NCBI RefSeq assembly: GCF_019703515.2
Contig: NC_059351.1
Coordinates: 19,307,501-19,371,500 of the forward strand
Length of the DNA stretch: 64,000 bases
Direction: 5' to 3'
Source of the DNA: Myxocyprinus asiaticus
Taxonomy: Eukaryota; Chordata; Actinopteri; Cypriniformes; Catostomidae
The translations under genes and the position numbers were made by a program. Shown here in pieces: positions 1-50,700 of the stretch; the stretch's first letter is position 1, and the number at the start of each line of letters is the position of its first letter. A model generated the notes under the pieces. It did no database searches, had not been told where the DNA came from, and worked only from the letters and a program-made list of their open reading frames with translations.

Positions 1-37902
<37,902 letters not shown>

Positions 37903-38525
37903 TCACAAACGGTTGTCTGTAACAGTACAAAACATGTGCAAATAAACATCTGACAGACATATCATCTAAGACTTAAAAATTAATAAAGAAATGCCGTTTG
38001 GTGCATCTTAAGCGCCATTCTTGCTGTAAAAAACAAACATATGCATGAAGAGCTCGGGGCAAAAATGCCACCGAAAGAGACAAAAATACTCCAGATATTT
38101 CAAATATTGTGGCCAAATGTAATCTCTTATATATCTAATATTGGTTATATTTCAAGATATTCTATTCTAGGCAAATCAAGTTATGGGTCCTAATGCTAAA
38201 AAAATACTCCTGATAAACAATTCAATGGGGCAAATATTGCTCCTTAATTGGCAAAGAACATTTTTACACTGCCAAGCATGCTTAATCCATTTATAGTTAT
38301 TATTTTTCCTAGAGGCAGTTTAATTGCATGAAACGTTTGACCTATAGGATGCATTCATGCATTAATGATATCATCTATTTGCACTGACCTTTCAGTAATG
38401 CTGTCCGACCTTAAATTCGCAAGACGTAAATGCCCAACAAAGATAGGAGATTCTTCAGATAAGAGAGCACTGACACACAAAAAGCATACACGTACACACG
38501 CATACTTTACTAATGAAAGTGACTG

Positions 38526-38674
38526 ACTGGTATCTGCCTTGTAGCAGCATGGTTCATCTGACAGGCGTCATCTATACAAGCTAAACAGGACTATGTGCCA
38601 GCAAATTATACAATCCTCCTATTGATTCAGCTCACTCATTTGATTGGCTATCGATAGTTGGCATGTTCTCTTTT
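38526..38674 (+). repeat. Left arm of a 149-bp near-perfect inverted repeat
   Basis: Starts actggtatctgccttgtagc and ends ggcatgttctctttt. Its reverse complement is at 41282-41430 with one visible mismatch (tatgtgcc versus tatatgcc). Immediately inside is a (CT)n-(TA)n-(CA)n microsatellite, 38681-38740. Confidence 0.93.
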
Positions 38675-38698
38675 ATGCTCTCTCTCTCTCTCTCTCTC

Positions 38699-38732
<34 letters not shown>

Positions 38733-39164
38733 ACACACACATTTCTGTAACCGAATATGGAAACACCATAAGTTTTGGATTAAAATCATTTTCTCAAATC
38801 TAGCCTTTAAAATATTATATTATGTTATATTAACGTTCTGTACCTGTGTATCTTGTTACGAGATAGACTAGCATATGTTATGGGATACATACAGCCATAC
38901 ACCATATCAATAAGCCAAAAGCAAAAATACTTTTTCTAAACACAACATTATTGGAGAGGGAGAGCTCTCACTCGACCTGCCACGGCTCTCACCCCACGCG
39001 ACGGATCGTGTGTGAGAGCTGTGACGCGACGGATCGTATGTGAGAGCTGGACTTATACTGGTATCATTTAAAAAAATCTAAACCTAACCCTTTAACCCCA
39101 TTGTGTCTTTATGAATTTCTTTAACTCATAAATTATTACTAAACTAATCTTTGTGAAGTAAACA

Positions 39165-39715
39165 AAAATAGTTCACCCAAAAAAATAAATAAATACATTT
39201 TTTTACTCACCCTAACGCCATCCCAGATGAGCCTGACATTGTTCTGCTGAACACATACAAAGATATTAGAAGAATCTGTCAGATCTGTAAATCCACAGAA
39301 TGCAAGTCATCACAGTACAAAAACTTTAAGCTCCAAAAAGGCACATAAAGGCAGCACCCTTTATCTTGACATTAGCAGTCTCCTTGCTGGTCTTTCCTAT
39401 ATACTGCAATTGCAAGATTTTTAGTGGAAAAGAGGTAACATTTTTGTCTGTTCCCACCCAAAAAGACAGTCTAATTTAAAAAAAAAAAAAAGATATTAAT
39501 TAAGCCACTTATGGATTATTTATGGTGCCTTTATGTGCTTTTTGGAGCTTCAAAGCTTTGGACCCTTTTGACTTGTGTTGTATGAAGCTACATAGTTGAG
39601 ATATTATTCTAAAATCTTTGTGTTCAGCAGAGGAAATAAGGTCATAAACATCTGGTATGGCATGAGGGTGAATAGATCATTTTCATATTTGGAGAAATTA
39701 TCTCTTTAAATTTTA
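39165..39715. mobile_element. AAAGGGATAGTTCACC family MITE, copy 3
   Basis: Contains aaaatagttcacccaaaaaa at the left, tcaccctaacgccatcccag, and at the right catgagggtgaatagatcat then attatctctttaaa. It is divergent and lies between the arms of the 38526/41430 inverted repeat. Confidence 0.65.
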
Positions 39716-40795
39716 CACTGGGATGTGTGGCAGAGCTCATTTCATGAACACCGGTGGGAAAAGCAATATTTAAAAACATTACTGGACTTTGAGGCGAAAT
39801 GTTTGTAAATGTTACATAATTATTTATGATGTAACAGTGTATAACACATTTTATTTCAAATACTTTGTAGATATTTTCTAGAGAATCATTGTTCCTCTGG
39901 GATTTTGTGAAAAGAGGGTCTTCAAAAGTTGTACTTCTCAGTAATAAGAATTTCTCCATTTTTGCTTTTGCTTAAGGTAGAAGACATCAAGCTTTCTATA
40001 AAGGTGTAATGTTAGGTTGTGGTTGTTTGGATCATAATTAATGCATCAAAAAATATAAAATTCCCAAAAGTTTCTACTTGACCATATTCACGCAAGAGTA
40101 TTAAAAACAAAAATTAATTCAAGATCATTTTAATTTTATTTTAGTTAGTTTTGGGATTATGAAAAATTTTGTTTAGTTTTATTTTTTCCAATCATTTTAA
40201 TTGTAATTTTAGTTCATGAGAATTGTTTTAGATGGTTTTCGTTTTGGTTTTTGTTAACTGTAATAACACTGTTGCAATTAAATCTAAAGTTTTACATATA
40301 AGATAAAAGAATGAAATACCACAACATATTTAATGACCATTGTTAATGATTAAAGTCATGTAGTCACAAAAGTAAAATTAATTTTTTTAAATCCAAATAG
40401 ACCATGAAAGGAGAAGTGCGTGCCTATACCATTACTGTTATACTAGCCATGATTTGTGTGTCAGTTGATAAAATGTGATTAATTTTAACATAGCCAATAT
40501 CCAATTAGTACTAACGGTGGTGTAAATTTTCCGGCATATAAAAAGCGTTTCACGCCCTGACAGCCAAGGACGAATTTCAAATCGCAACATTACCCAAGAC
40601 ATATCTATATATATCATGTTTATCTTGTTCATAATGTAACAGTACATTGGCACTAGTGACTTATGAATGTGCTGCCTTCAGAATGAAAAATCGTAGAAAG
40701 CATGCACATCCAAACAATGTTTGAATCCAGGCGCACGACCCAAAAATGTACATCCATAAAAACTCACAACAATGTCGGCACACTGTTGCTTCTAC

Positions 40796-41092
40796 ACTGT
40801 AAAAAAAATAAAATACAATACATCTCCTTTAACTTAAAACTTAAGCTTAACTGATGCCTTAAAGTTTTAATTTAAATCAATACGGATTTAAAAGTTATTT
40901 CAACTCATGAGTTTTCCCAATTCATTATTTTACATTTAGACTGTTTTTAAGACTAAATGTAAAATAATGCAATTTATTTTTTGTAATTATTTTTGTAAAA
41001 ATTACTTGTAAAGCTGTTGATTTAACTTAAAACTTTAAGGCAGCAGTTAAACTTAATTTTTTAAGTTGAAGTGCATCTACATTTTTTACAGT
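40796..41092. mobile_element. MITE with ACACTGTAAAAAA ends
   Basis: The left end acactgtaaaaaaaataaaa and right end acattttttacagtgt are inverted. Internal segments (aacttaaaacttaagct / aagttaaacttaattt) also pair. Non-coding. Confidence 0.7.
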
Positions 41093-41281
41093 GTAAATAA
41101 ATGTAATGAGCTCACCACATAAACAAACGTGATGTTTCGAGCTACATGCAGCGTACATACAGTGTGCTACCTTCATCCAGGATATTTGCGCATTCAAAAA
41201 TACTCTCTTGTTGTGAATTTTGTATAAAAACGTTTAAAAAAAATATAAATAAATTTAAAAAAAAAATATTGAATTTAAGTA

Positions 41282-41430
41282 AAAAGAGAACATGCCAACT
41301 ATCGATAGCCAATCAAATGAGTGAGCTGAATCAATAGGAGGATTGTATAATTTGCTGGCATATAGTCCTGTTTAGCTTGTATAGATGACGCCTGTCAGAT
41401 GAACCATGCTGCTACAAGGCAGATACCAGT
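41282..41430 (-). repeat. Right arm of the 149-bp inverted repeat
   Basis: Reverse complement of 38526-38674 with one mismatch. The arms bracket 2.6 kb in the 5' non-coding part of gart. No target-site duplication is obvious outside the arms. Confidence 0.93.
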
Positions 41431-41559
41431 AGTCATCAGAACCATTTTGGACTGCAACTTTTAATCCTTTAAAAGACAAAGAACAGTTATTTAAAGATTA
41501 AGAAATGTATAAGCCCTTAAATATTTAAAACAGGACTAAAGATCGCAAGAGAGGCGCAA

Positions 41560-42135
41560 GTAACGGTGACGCTGACGGATCAAGAGGGAGGCGCAGGTAA
41601 CGAGTGAGAGACGAGGAAGGTCGAGTGATAGCTGACTGCGGCGGTGGCAGGTCGAGTGATAGACGAGTGAGAGCCGCTGGCAGGTCGAGTGAGAGCTGCC
41701 TGCGGCGGTGGCAGTTCGAGTGATAGACGAGTGAGAGCCGCTGGCAGGTCGAGTGAGAGCTGCCTGCGGCGGTGGCAGGTCGAGTGACAGACCAGTGAGA
41801 GCTGCCTGCGGCGGTGGCAGGTCGAGTGAGAGCCGCTGGCAGGTCGAGTGAGAGCTGCCTGCGGCGGTGGCAGGTCGAGTGATAGATGAGTGAGAGCCGC
41901 TGGCAGGTCGAGTGAGAGCTGCCTGCGGCGGTGGCAGGTCGAGTGATAGACAAGTGAGAGCCGCTGGCAGGTCGAGTGAGAGCTGCTGGCAGGTCGAGTG
42001 AGAGCTGCCTGCGGCGGTGGCAGGTCGAGTGATAGACGAGTGAGAGCCGCTGGCAGGTCGATTGAGAGCTGCCTGCGGCGGTGGCAGGTCGAGTGATGGA
42101 CGAGTGAGAGCTGCCTGCGGCGGTGGCAGGTCTCT
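41560..42135. repeat. GC-rich minisatellite, higher-order unit about 64 bp
   Basis: Built from gcaggtcgagtgagagctgc, ctgcggcggtggcaggtcga and gtgatagacgagtgagagcc blocks, about nine higher-order units with deletions. Two overlapping minus-strand frames stay open across it (41525-42226, 41580-42140), translating as repeats of STCHRRRQLSLDLPAALTRP-type peptides. No independent sign of coding. Lies in the proposed gart intron upstream of the start codon. Confidence 0.9.
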
Positions 42136-43019
42136 GCCACGGAAAGATTTTACCCCCTCTCCTTTTCTTTGTACTGTAGTAGTACAGTGATTGCATCATA
42201 AGGCAATGCCATGGTACTTTTGGCAATATATGTTACTGCATGATTACTATATTTAATGTATCATTTTATTAATTTGGTATCAAAGATTAAATCAAAGAAT
42301 ACCATGGTACAAGGACACAAACACATAATGAATTCATGGTACATGTCAAAAAGTGCATTACCATGGTATCATGTCCAATAAATGGTATATAGGTACTTTG
42401 TTGTTGGAGTTCAAACACTAAAACATCAATTAACTTAGAAAGCAAGTCAGATGATCAGTTGGATTTGTATTGAACTTTGGCTCCAAAAGCCCACTGATAA
42501 TTCTTCAGACTGTGAAACAGAGGCTTTTGATAGCTGATCACTAATCTATTAAACATACACAACAAACAGATAGTGAGAATGTTAATTAGCAGCACTATGC
42601 ACATGCTGACAACTAATTTAATCAAACCACGCGACTCACGAGTTTAAGGCAAGCTGCGCATTTATTTACACTGTAAGCACACTATTTGGACAGCAGTTGC
42701 AAACTACATTATACTATATATATATATATAAAATATCTATTATAGGTTTAAAAACTATTTCACGCGGTAAAACATACAGTAACATGATCTTTGCATAAAG
42801 ATAACCCTAAAGTTTTGCTGTTTTACCACATTGCACACATTCGTCACTGCACAATATTTCATGCAAACATTCAAAACAAAAGATAAACTGCAGTCCTATT
42901 CTTTTGGAAGTTTCAATGCAGTTGGTTTGAGAACTTACAATGAATTACGTATCAAATGTATCTGCACCTTAAAGTTATTTCGCCGTGAATTAGTTGTTAG
43001 TACAAATGTAATTGCTCAC

Positions 43020-43115
43020 CTGTTTCTGATTGGGTCGAGTCTGGATGGATGTTTGTGGTTTTGAGTGTATGTGATGGACAGACGAGCAGTGTTCTTCATA
43101 CCAGGAACCACGTGG
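43020..43115 (-). promoter_or_regulatory. gart: Candidate gart non-coding first exon and E-box promoter
   Basis: On the minus strand a strong donor, AAACAG|gtgagc, ends at 43020. It follows a CCAAT element (gacccaatcag) and, about 90 bases upstream, the palindromic E-box CCACGTGG (43108-43115). The acceptor gattgctag just before the gart start codon could receive it. E-boxes of this type are known Myc/USF sites in purine genes. The exon and promoter assignment is inference. No TATA box is seen. Confidence 0.45.
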
Positions 43116-43846
43116 AGTCTGATTCAGGAAATAGAAATAAAATAATTGGGTAGAAGGCCATTTAGCATGTGATATGTTCCGAAGAGGGCGGAGAAGGTTT
43201 TCTTAGCTTTGAGTTTGAATTTTGAAACAGTACATGGGATATAAATACATTAATACTGCATAAAATAGACATAAATAAATAAAAAAGGCGGTCCTAAATT
43301 TGTCTCTACTTTGTATGGTGTGTTAAAATATTTTTCCATTTGATATCTTTACTGTATATTTTCGATTCATTGTCTGTTAAAGTTGGTCAGTGTCATTTTT
43401 TCAGGAACGCGGAATCAGCTCAAACTACCAATTAACATGTGGTACTTGTTACTTTTCTCAGCGATGGTAGAATGGACCAATGACAGTCACTTACGATAAC
43501 CCGATAAGGGTTTTTAAATATAAGTTTTTAGAGATATCTGAGGCGGATTTCCAGTTGTACCCTAGGCAACAATCATAGGAATAATAAGATTTAAATGATT
43601 ATACATTCTAATTTACAAATATTCCTAATAACACAAAAAACGTCCTGAGATTTGAATGCGGCTCAATGGAGGATTCGGCTCACTGGGCGCTCCCCTGCAG
43701 GAATCATTAGTTTGTGACAGCATAATTAATGACACATGCAAATTTAATCACATTCATGTTCAACAGACCTAAAAAGAGCAAAACGTAATGCCACGACGCC
43801 AAAAACATTTCGTAGATCTAAGTTACAGTTTTTCCAAGCACAATTT

Positions 43847-43847
<1 letters not shown>

Positions 43848-43893
<46 letters not shown>

Positions 43894-43919
43894 TTTTTTT
43901 TTTTTTTTTTTTTTTTTTC
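43848..43919. repeat. (TA)n then poly-T simple repeat
   Basis: About 40 bp of pure TA dinucleotides followed by about 30 T. The remaining 43116-44599 segment shows no gene or clear repeat apart from this run. Confidence 0.95.
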
Positions 43920-44599
43920 CCAGTGCTTCTGTTCAGAAATCATGTAGAATTATAGTAAATGTACCAAATTGTACAATATTTCCAACTGGAATTTCTAAAA
44001 TAAGCAAACCTAACAAATCCGAATGGGATCCTTTATAAACTATTAATAATTTCCAATCATTTCCAATAAAATTTCCAGGATTTATATGATCTGTTTAGTA
44101 GTCAAACATTATTTCAATACAGTTCTGATAAAGATTACGCACGATCCAATGGGATTCTTTACAATCAAATGAGAGCGATTTCAATTTATCTAACAGAATA
44201 GGATTATTATTTAATCCCTTTTGGATGCTTTAGGCCTGGCTGCATATTATAGTAAAAATTCCAATATGAATCCTATATAAATTCCTTTGAGATGTTTTGA
44301 CTAGGAATGTGCTTATTCATATAGAGCAACACATCAAACTATTACTTATTTAAATTGGTTGGCAGTTCAGATAGCACATGATCTAAACTTTCCCTTGTTG
44401 TAACTTTTTGATAGGAAAATTTAAACAGGTAACTTGTACTGTATATGTCTTGCCTTTTAATAGAGAACATATATTGTTGTCAACAGTTATGAACATCATT
44501 CACACAGGGTGACAACACATAATTAAAATCCCCAAAACCAAAACAGGCATAAAAATTAAACTAATATCAATGATGGGTTAGAAAGTAACCAGTGTCCAA

Positions 44600-44769
44600 T
44601 CACTGAAGAGAAAGTTCTGGTGCGTTAAGGAGCTCTCGACCGACATTAGAGTCTCTGAGAGCGAAGAATGTAACGCCGGAGCTGTACGCCGCTGGAATCA
44701 TCAGATGCGTCGTCTTTGGGTGGCCTTCATCATTGAGGTCTTCTTCACTGATTATCTGTCTGACCTTAG
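44600..44769 (-). CDS. Peptidase-like gene, coding exon 4 (C terminus)
   Basis: Acceptor atttccag; reads AKVRQIISEEDLNDEGHPKT then AAYSSGVTFFALRDSN and stops with TGA at 44602-44600. Only a weak ATTAAA is seen downstream (near 44455). Confidence 0.85.
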
Positions 44770-47700
44770 CTGGAAATAAAAAAAGAACATTGACAGTCTA
44801 AATATATCATAAACAATTCACAATGCAATGCGCTCGACTTGACCTTCCATTTACATTGTGTTGAATGAATGGAAATTATGTTAGCTATAATTTAACATCT
44901 CTTTCTTGACTCATTATTTGATCAGACTGACAGAAGTTGACATTTTTACACAAAATTAGATTCAAATGCAAAATGACCCTTTTTGTCGTACCCTCGACAT
45001 GCAATGCTGTCCAGCGCGGGTCTGGATTTTGGTCTGAGATCTGTGACAGTTGAACATCTGGTGTGAGTCTCTTCAGAACGTCCTCACGGCGAATGAGCAG
45101 CACAGATTCACTGCACAAACGCTCATGAACTTCCTCTTCGACCACTACAAAAGACAGCAACTCATCAATATTCTGACATAGTTTAGACAGAAACACATGC
45201 AGTAAACACGTTAGATCTTAATGGGGCCATATCATGAGAAATAAAATTTTCCTTGAAACAGAATACTAAAAACATGCTGTAATTTTCAGAACTCAAAAAT
45301 ACAATCCTAGTCCAAAATAACCATTTATAGAACCTGAACTGAAAACAACAACTCATTCTGAACTCGCCTGTCAGACAGATGAACACATTAAAGGAATATT
45401 CTGGCAGAGATGTGAAGCTTATTTTAAAAAACACTAATATTAACTATTCTGTTAACCTGTGTATTATTTGAGCAATAAAGTTGTTTAAATTGTCGTATTT
45501 GCAAGATTACAATTGTTATGGTGTTACGTCGTCATGGCAACGAAGTTGTGAAATTGGATCATTTTCAATAAAGGGAAAAAACCTGGTTTCTAAATAAATT
45601 TACAGCCTTTGAAAACCTTTGCTCTTCCTTTAGTAAACATGCAGTTACACAAAAGTAACGTGATACACGTAATTTTGGACGCACCCACATCCAGAGGATT
45701 GGTCATGAACACAGCACTGGGTGCCACACCGAAGATCAGCTGGTGATGCCAGGCATCAGGAATCTCCTCTCCTGCAGGAACCGCACGCTGCATGTTCATG
45801 GTGGCGACAGGAACAGCTCCGCGCAGAATCCAGTATGCCAACCACGGCACCAGCTTCACCCGCCGCTGTGGATAGAGACTGAAGAATCGACCGACCACAA
45901 GACCCCCGCTGGCCTCATCTGCCCCGTCTATCAGCTGCAGGTGTGTCGCACCTGAAGGAAGTACATCAATGTGACATAACATATCTTTGCTCCTCTGTAT
46001 TTGGACATTTAATAGCATACCATTTTACTGGAATTGGCTTTGTTCAGACAGGCAGCAAAAATCAGATTTTTCCAGCTCAAATCCATTTAGTTTTTGTAGT
46101 TTCAATTCTTGTAATAAGATTACAGTTACTGACATTCAGTTATGTTACATTACTTGGGTTACACATATTTTTAAAATAATATTATGCAGAATGCATTCAA
46201 AACATGAATTATGCTCATACAGTATGTACATCTATTTGCATTTCTGTAGGGCGTTCCCTAACAAGTAATTTTAAGTGACAAACGTGGTGCGGAGAATGTG
46301 ACTTGAGTGCGACAATGAACAAGGAGGAAATTTCAATATTATTTTAAATTCGTTGTGGGAAAACACAAACTTTCAGATAAAAATGTTTTAGACAGTAACT
46401 TAAAGGCATAGTTACCCCCAAAATTTAAATTCTCTCATGATTTACCAAAGTCTTTCTAGCAAGTCAGTCCACTGTCAGCCATATTTGGAGTGATCTTGGG
46501 AGACTATTTCCAGTCATGCCAGTGCAGCTCCTATCTACTTGAATGGGAAAAGACCGAAATTTCCAAAACGGTTGGTCAAAATTATGATCAAATGACATAT
46601 TTCAAATCAGCAGTAAAATCTGACAACACTGATATCATAAACTGTGTTTTTTTACTCATATTAAGCTAAAAAACACTATTTTCTCAACTTGAATAGCTAA
46701 TGAGCATGGGCGTTGTTGAGTTGATTGATCTTTATCTAAAAGGTGATTGGTTCTTTTACCTGTAAGGCGGGACTTCCTTTCTACATCCGTTGACCATTGG
46801 CTGCCTTTGGGAGTTCCAGTTTCTCCCATTCATTTTAATAGAAGTGGCCCAACTCACCCGTATGCCATTCCAGATGTGTTTGACTTTCTTTCTTCTGCAG
46901 AACACAAAGATTTTTAGAAGAATATCTCAGCTCTGTAGGTCCATACAATGCAAGTGAACGGTGACCAGAACTCAGGAGGTCCAAAAAGGACATAAAGGCA
47001 GTATTAAAGTAATCCATAAGACTCCAGTGTTTAATACTTGTCTTCTGAAGTGATATGATAGGTTTGAGTGAGAAACCGATCAATATTTAAGTACCTTTGT
47101 ACTGTAAATCTACACTTTCACATTCTGGTTTGGAAGTGACTTTCACTTTCACATTCAGCCACCTGCTGGTTGGGGCTGGTCAAAGGTGGAAAAAAAGGAC
47201 TTAAATATTGATCTGCTTCTCACCCTCACCTATCATTTTGCCTCTGAAAACATGGATTAAACCACTGGAGTTTTATGGATTACTTTTAAGCTAATTTATG
47301 TGATTTTTGGAGCTTCAAAATGTTGGCACCCATTCACTTCTATTATACAGACTTACAGATCTGAGATATTCTTCTAAAAATCTTTATTTGTGTTCTGCTG
47401 AATAAAGAAAGTCATACACACCTGGGATGGGATGAGGTTGAGTAAAATGATGAGAGAATTTTAATTTTTGTGTGAACCATCCCTTTAAAAGTAAATTAGT
47501 AATCTGATTACTTTTCAATGATGTAATTAGTAAAGCAGTCTGATTACAAATTTAGAGAAGTAATTGGAAATTTGAAGTGGAATGCTTTTGTGAGTAAATA
47601 CCTAACACTGTTCGGACTGCAATGTGTATTTATAGCAGATATTGACTGTACTGTCTGAACAAACAAATGAGATTTCATCATTCGCAAATTGAGTCAGTCA

Positions 47701-50700
47701 TAAACTTCGGATTAAAAAAAATTAATTGCAGCTGTGTGCAGCGTGAACAAAGGCATAGAAGCCTTTCTTAATGCACATTTTTTGTAGGGGAAGTGACCCA
47801 ATTAAGCCCACCCTAATCTAAATTTACATGTTTTCTTACAGAAATGTTAACAGCCTTTGAATAATATGAGTATTAAATCAAAGATTAATCTATCATCTAA
47901 ACACTCATGTTATGTTTTCTCATAAACTGACAAAATTAAGTTACTTTATTTAACTGCAAACGTGAAAAGTTCGTACTGGGCTTATAAGGAACATGTGTAC
48001 CATTTAAGTCCACATGTGTTCTTAATAAGCCCACTATGCTTTAAAAAATGTAAATGCTTCACATTTTACTAAATAAATACCTCAATTTTGATTCAGATAT
48101 TTAGATTTAGACTTCACACATCATAACCTGTAAATGAAATATTTAATTGCTGAATCTGAAAGTCCTTATAAATAGATTCAGTATGTAGAGTTGACAATGA
48201 ATTCAGTTTAATATGAGGTTCAATGGGTTATTTGCTCAGTGGGCTTATTATAAACAATAGGGATCAGTGGAAAATAAACCTAAATAATTTGAAGTAGAGT
48301 CAAGGTAAACACATTTTTCATGAATAAAAAACACTTTATTTTACAATGTAGACTATGTTTGTTATTGTTGTTTAAACAAATACAATAATTATTCTGCTTT
48401 TAAGCTGTTAACAAACAGGCTTTTCAAAGGCACTATTCCTTATAATCCCACATGAAGACAAAGTTATATTTCTGGATTATAATTACACAGGGTTTTTCCT
48501 GCATAGAGAATTATGAGGCAGCCACCTCCGTCAAATTTCGTGCCGCCTCCGACTGTTGAGGAAACTCAGGCAGGCAGTCACGTGCACAGATAGACCCCAA
48601 GTGGTGCTCAAGCACCCGCCCTCTTTCACTAGATAAGTGCCCTTTTTGCAAGTCATTTTTTATTTTTTAATTTATATTTTAGTTTTTATTTAAATTTGGC
48701 CCTTGGCATCAATTCTCAATTAAACATGTGCCCGACATCTGCATTTAAGTTGTAATTCTGCGAGACCACACGAGCCCCTGCCCCTCCCCCTCTTTGACAT
48801 TCTTTGTCATTGCTCCTGTTTGAGTTGTTTTTTTTATATTGATAACATAACAGTCAATTCTCTGTGGTCACCGGAAGCGCCGGCACGACCACCTGACTTT
48901 TTCCCTGATAACGGCAGAAAGAAATACTCCGTCATTTTTGGTCATACAGATAAGAGTAAGACATCATTCGAAACTATAAAGGGTTTACTTATATTTGTGT
49001 ACACTCACAATAACAGCAAATCGTTGTGGTTTTGTAAAATAAAGAAATCATACAGGATGTGCTTTCTGCCGTCTCGGTCTCCGTGAACTTCTGTCTGGAG
49101 CGCGACACGAAAATGAACCGAAACTCAGTGTATACTTGCCTCGCAGACATGAGAAATATGTCTATAGAAAGCTTGAAATGTCTACTTTCAAATGATCCAA
49201 TTTAAATCGAAAACAAATATTCTCTGATTGTGTAATCCATATGAAACCAACGAGAGGTACAGTCTTTCCCGTTTGAGCTCATTATCGTTTTTGGAAGAAG
49301 ACACACTGTGAATTTACCTCAGAAGAAGAGCGTGATCTGATATGGCCTTTCTAACACAAAAAGTGTCTCACAAAAGTAAATTTTGTGAGCGAAAACTGGA
49401 GTCTACAAAATCTATTATGTGTTTCATGGCCTTATTTCAGTGACTTAAAAATTACTAACCACACATAATCTTGATTTTCTCAAAAATGCAAACATGTACA
49501 TCTCATGTTTGGAGGCTCTTATGTTACAACACTGCTGAGAAAGTGATGCAGTTTATTTATTCATTTTGTTAATTATTCATGCTTGACATTATGACTACAA
49601 TCATGTCAACTTTATCTGGGCAAAATTTTGTATTGTTATCTCAAAGCAAGTTATGGCATTTGGAACCAAGGTAGCCTTTTTTTATCAAAAGTCCAAAAAA
49701 ACTCTCCAAACAAGTGATCTGAGGGTTTTACTGAACCTATGTACTACTTACATTTGTAAATGCCACAATAAAACATAAACATAATTACATAGAATAAGTA
49801 ACAATAAGATCCAGCACTGTTTCAGTTGTGCGCATGGTAAATCAAGACCTGTCAATCTAAGCGATCAGTCCAATCCAAGCTGTAAAACAGTGGCCGATTG
49901 GTCTCTACACATCGTCCCTTCCCACCATACCCACCCACATACCTGAGATCAGAGATGATCTTATTATCGGTTTAAGAGGTTAATCAAGTTTGCTGTTTGT
50001 TAACTATAAATGGACACTTTAGCTATTATGTTATATTTAATTAATGTTGAACAGGTTAGCTTTTTTAATGAAATATGCTATAAATTGATAATTGTCATTT
50101 CCTTCAATCATCTAATTATTAGAACACCTAAAATATGTTGCTTGTAAGTGTTTGCTTCAGCCAGTGGATGGCATGGTACAAGTGTATGTGTGCACATGAT
50201 CAGGATGGTACCAAATCTGCCTCATTTTGAGCCAGGAAAAACCCTGAGACAGAGCACTAAATCTTGTTTGAGCTCAAGAAGCTTCTTAAATATTTCCATT
50301 TAATATTGTTATCAGCAGTTTTTATTCATTTTCTTTCTTTTACTGAATCTGTCTTTGTGAGCATCACTCAGGCAGTGTCCTGCATGAGCTCCAGATACTC
50401 ATGAAATCCAACTTTTCAAATACAAAGAATCTGTCATATAGTGACACTTTTCACCATCCAATTAATTTATGATATATAAAAATAAAGTCTGGCCCTAATT
50501 TTTTCCCCATGTTTCACTTAGAAATATGTCACAGTATAAAGGTAAAATGGGTCATGATACCATTTCTTGTCGACTTTAAGGGCAACACTGGATGCCTCCA
50601 TGTTATTAAACTTATGTAAATTACACATGCATAAGTGAATGGATGTAGTGTTTTTTTAGATAGCGATGTACCAGCTTTGCTGCGCGAGTGGAGATAATCT

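Noticed and set aside
41525..42226. 233-codon minus-strand ORF, repetitive Ser/Thr/Arg-rich
   Set aside because: It is wholly the product of the GC-rich minisatellite. A second frame is equally open, and no splice or domain evidence supports coding.
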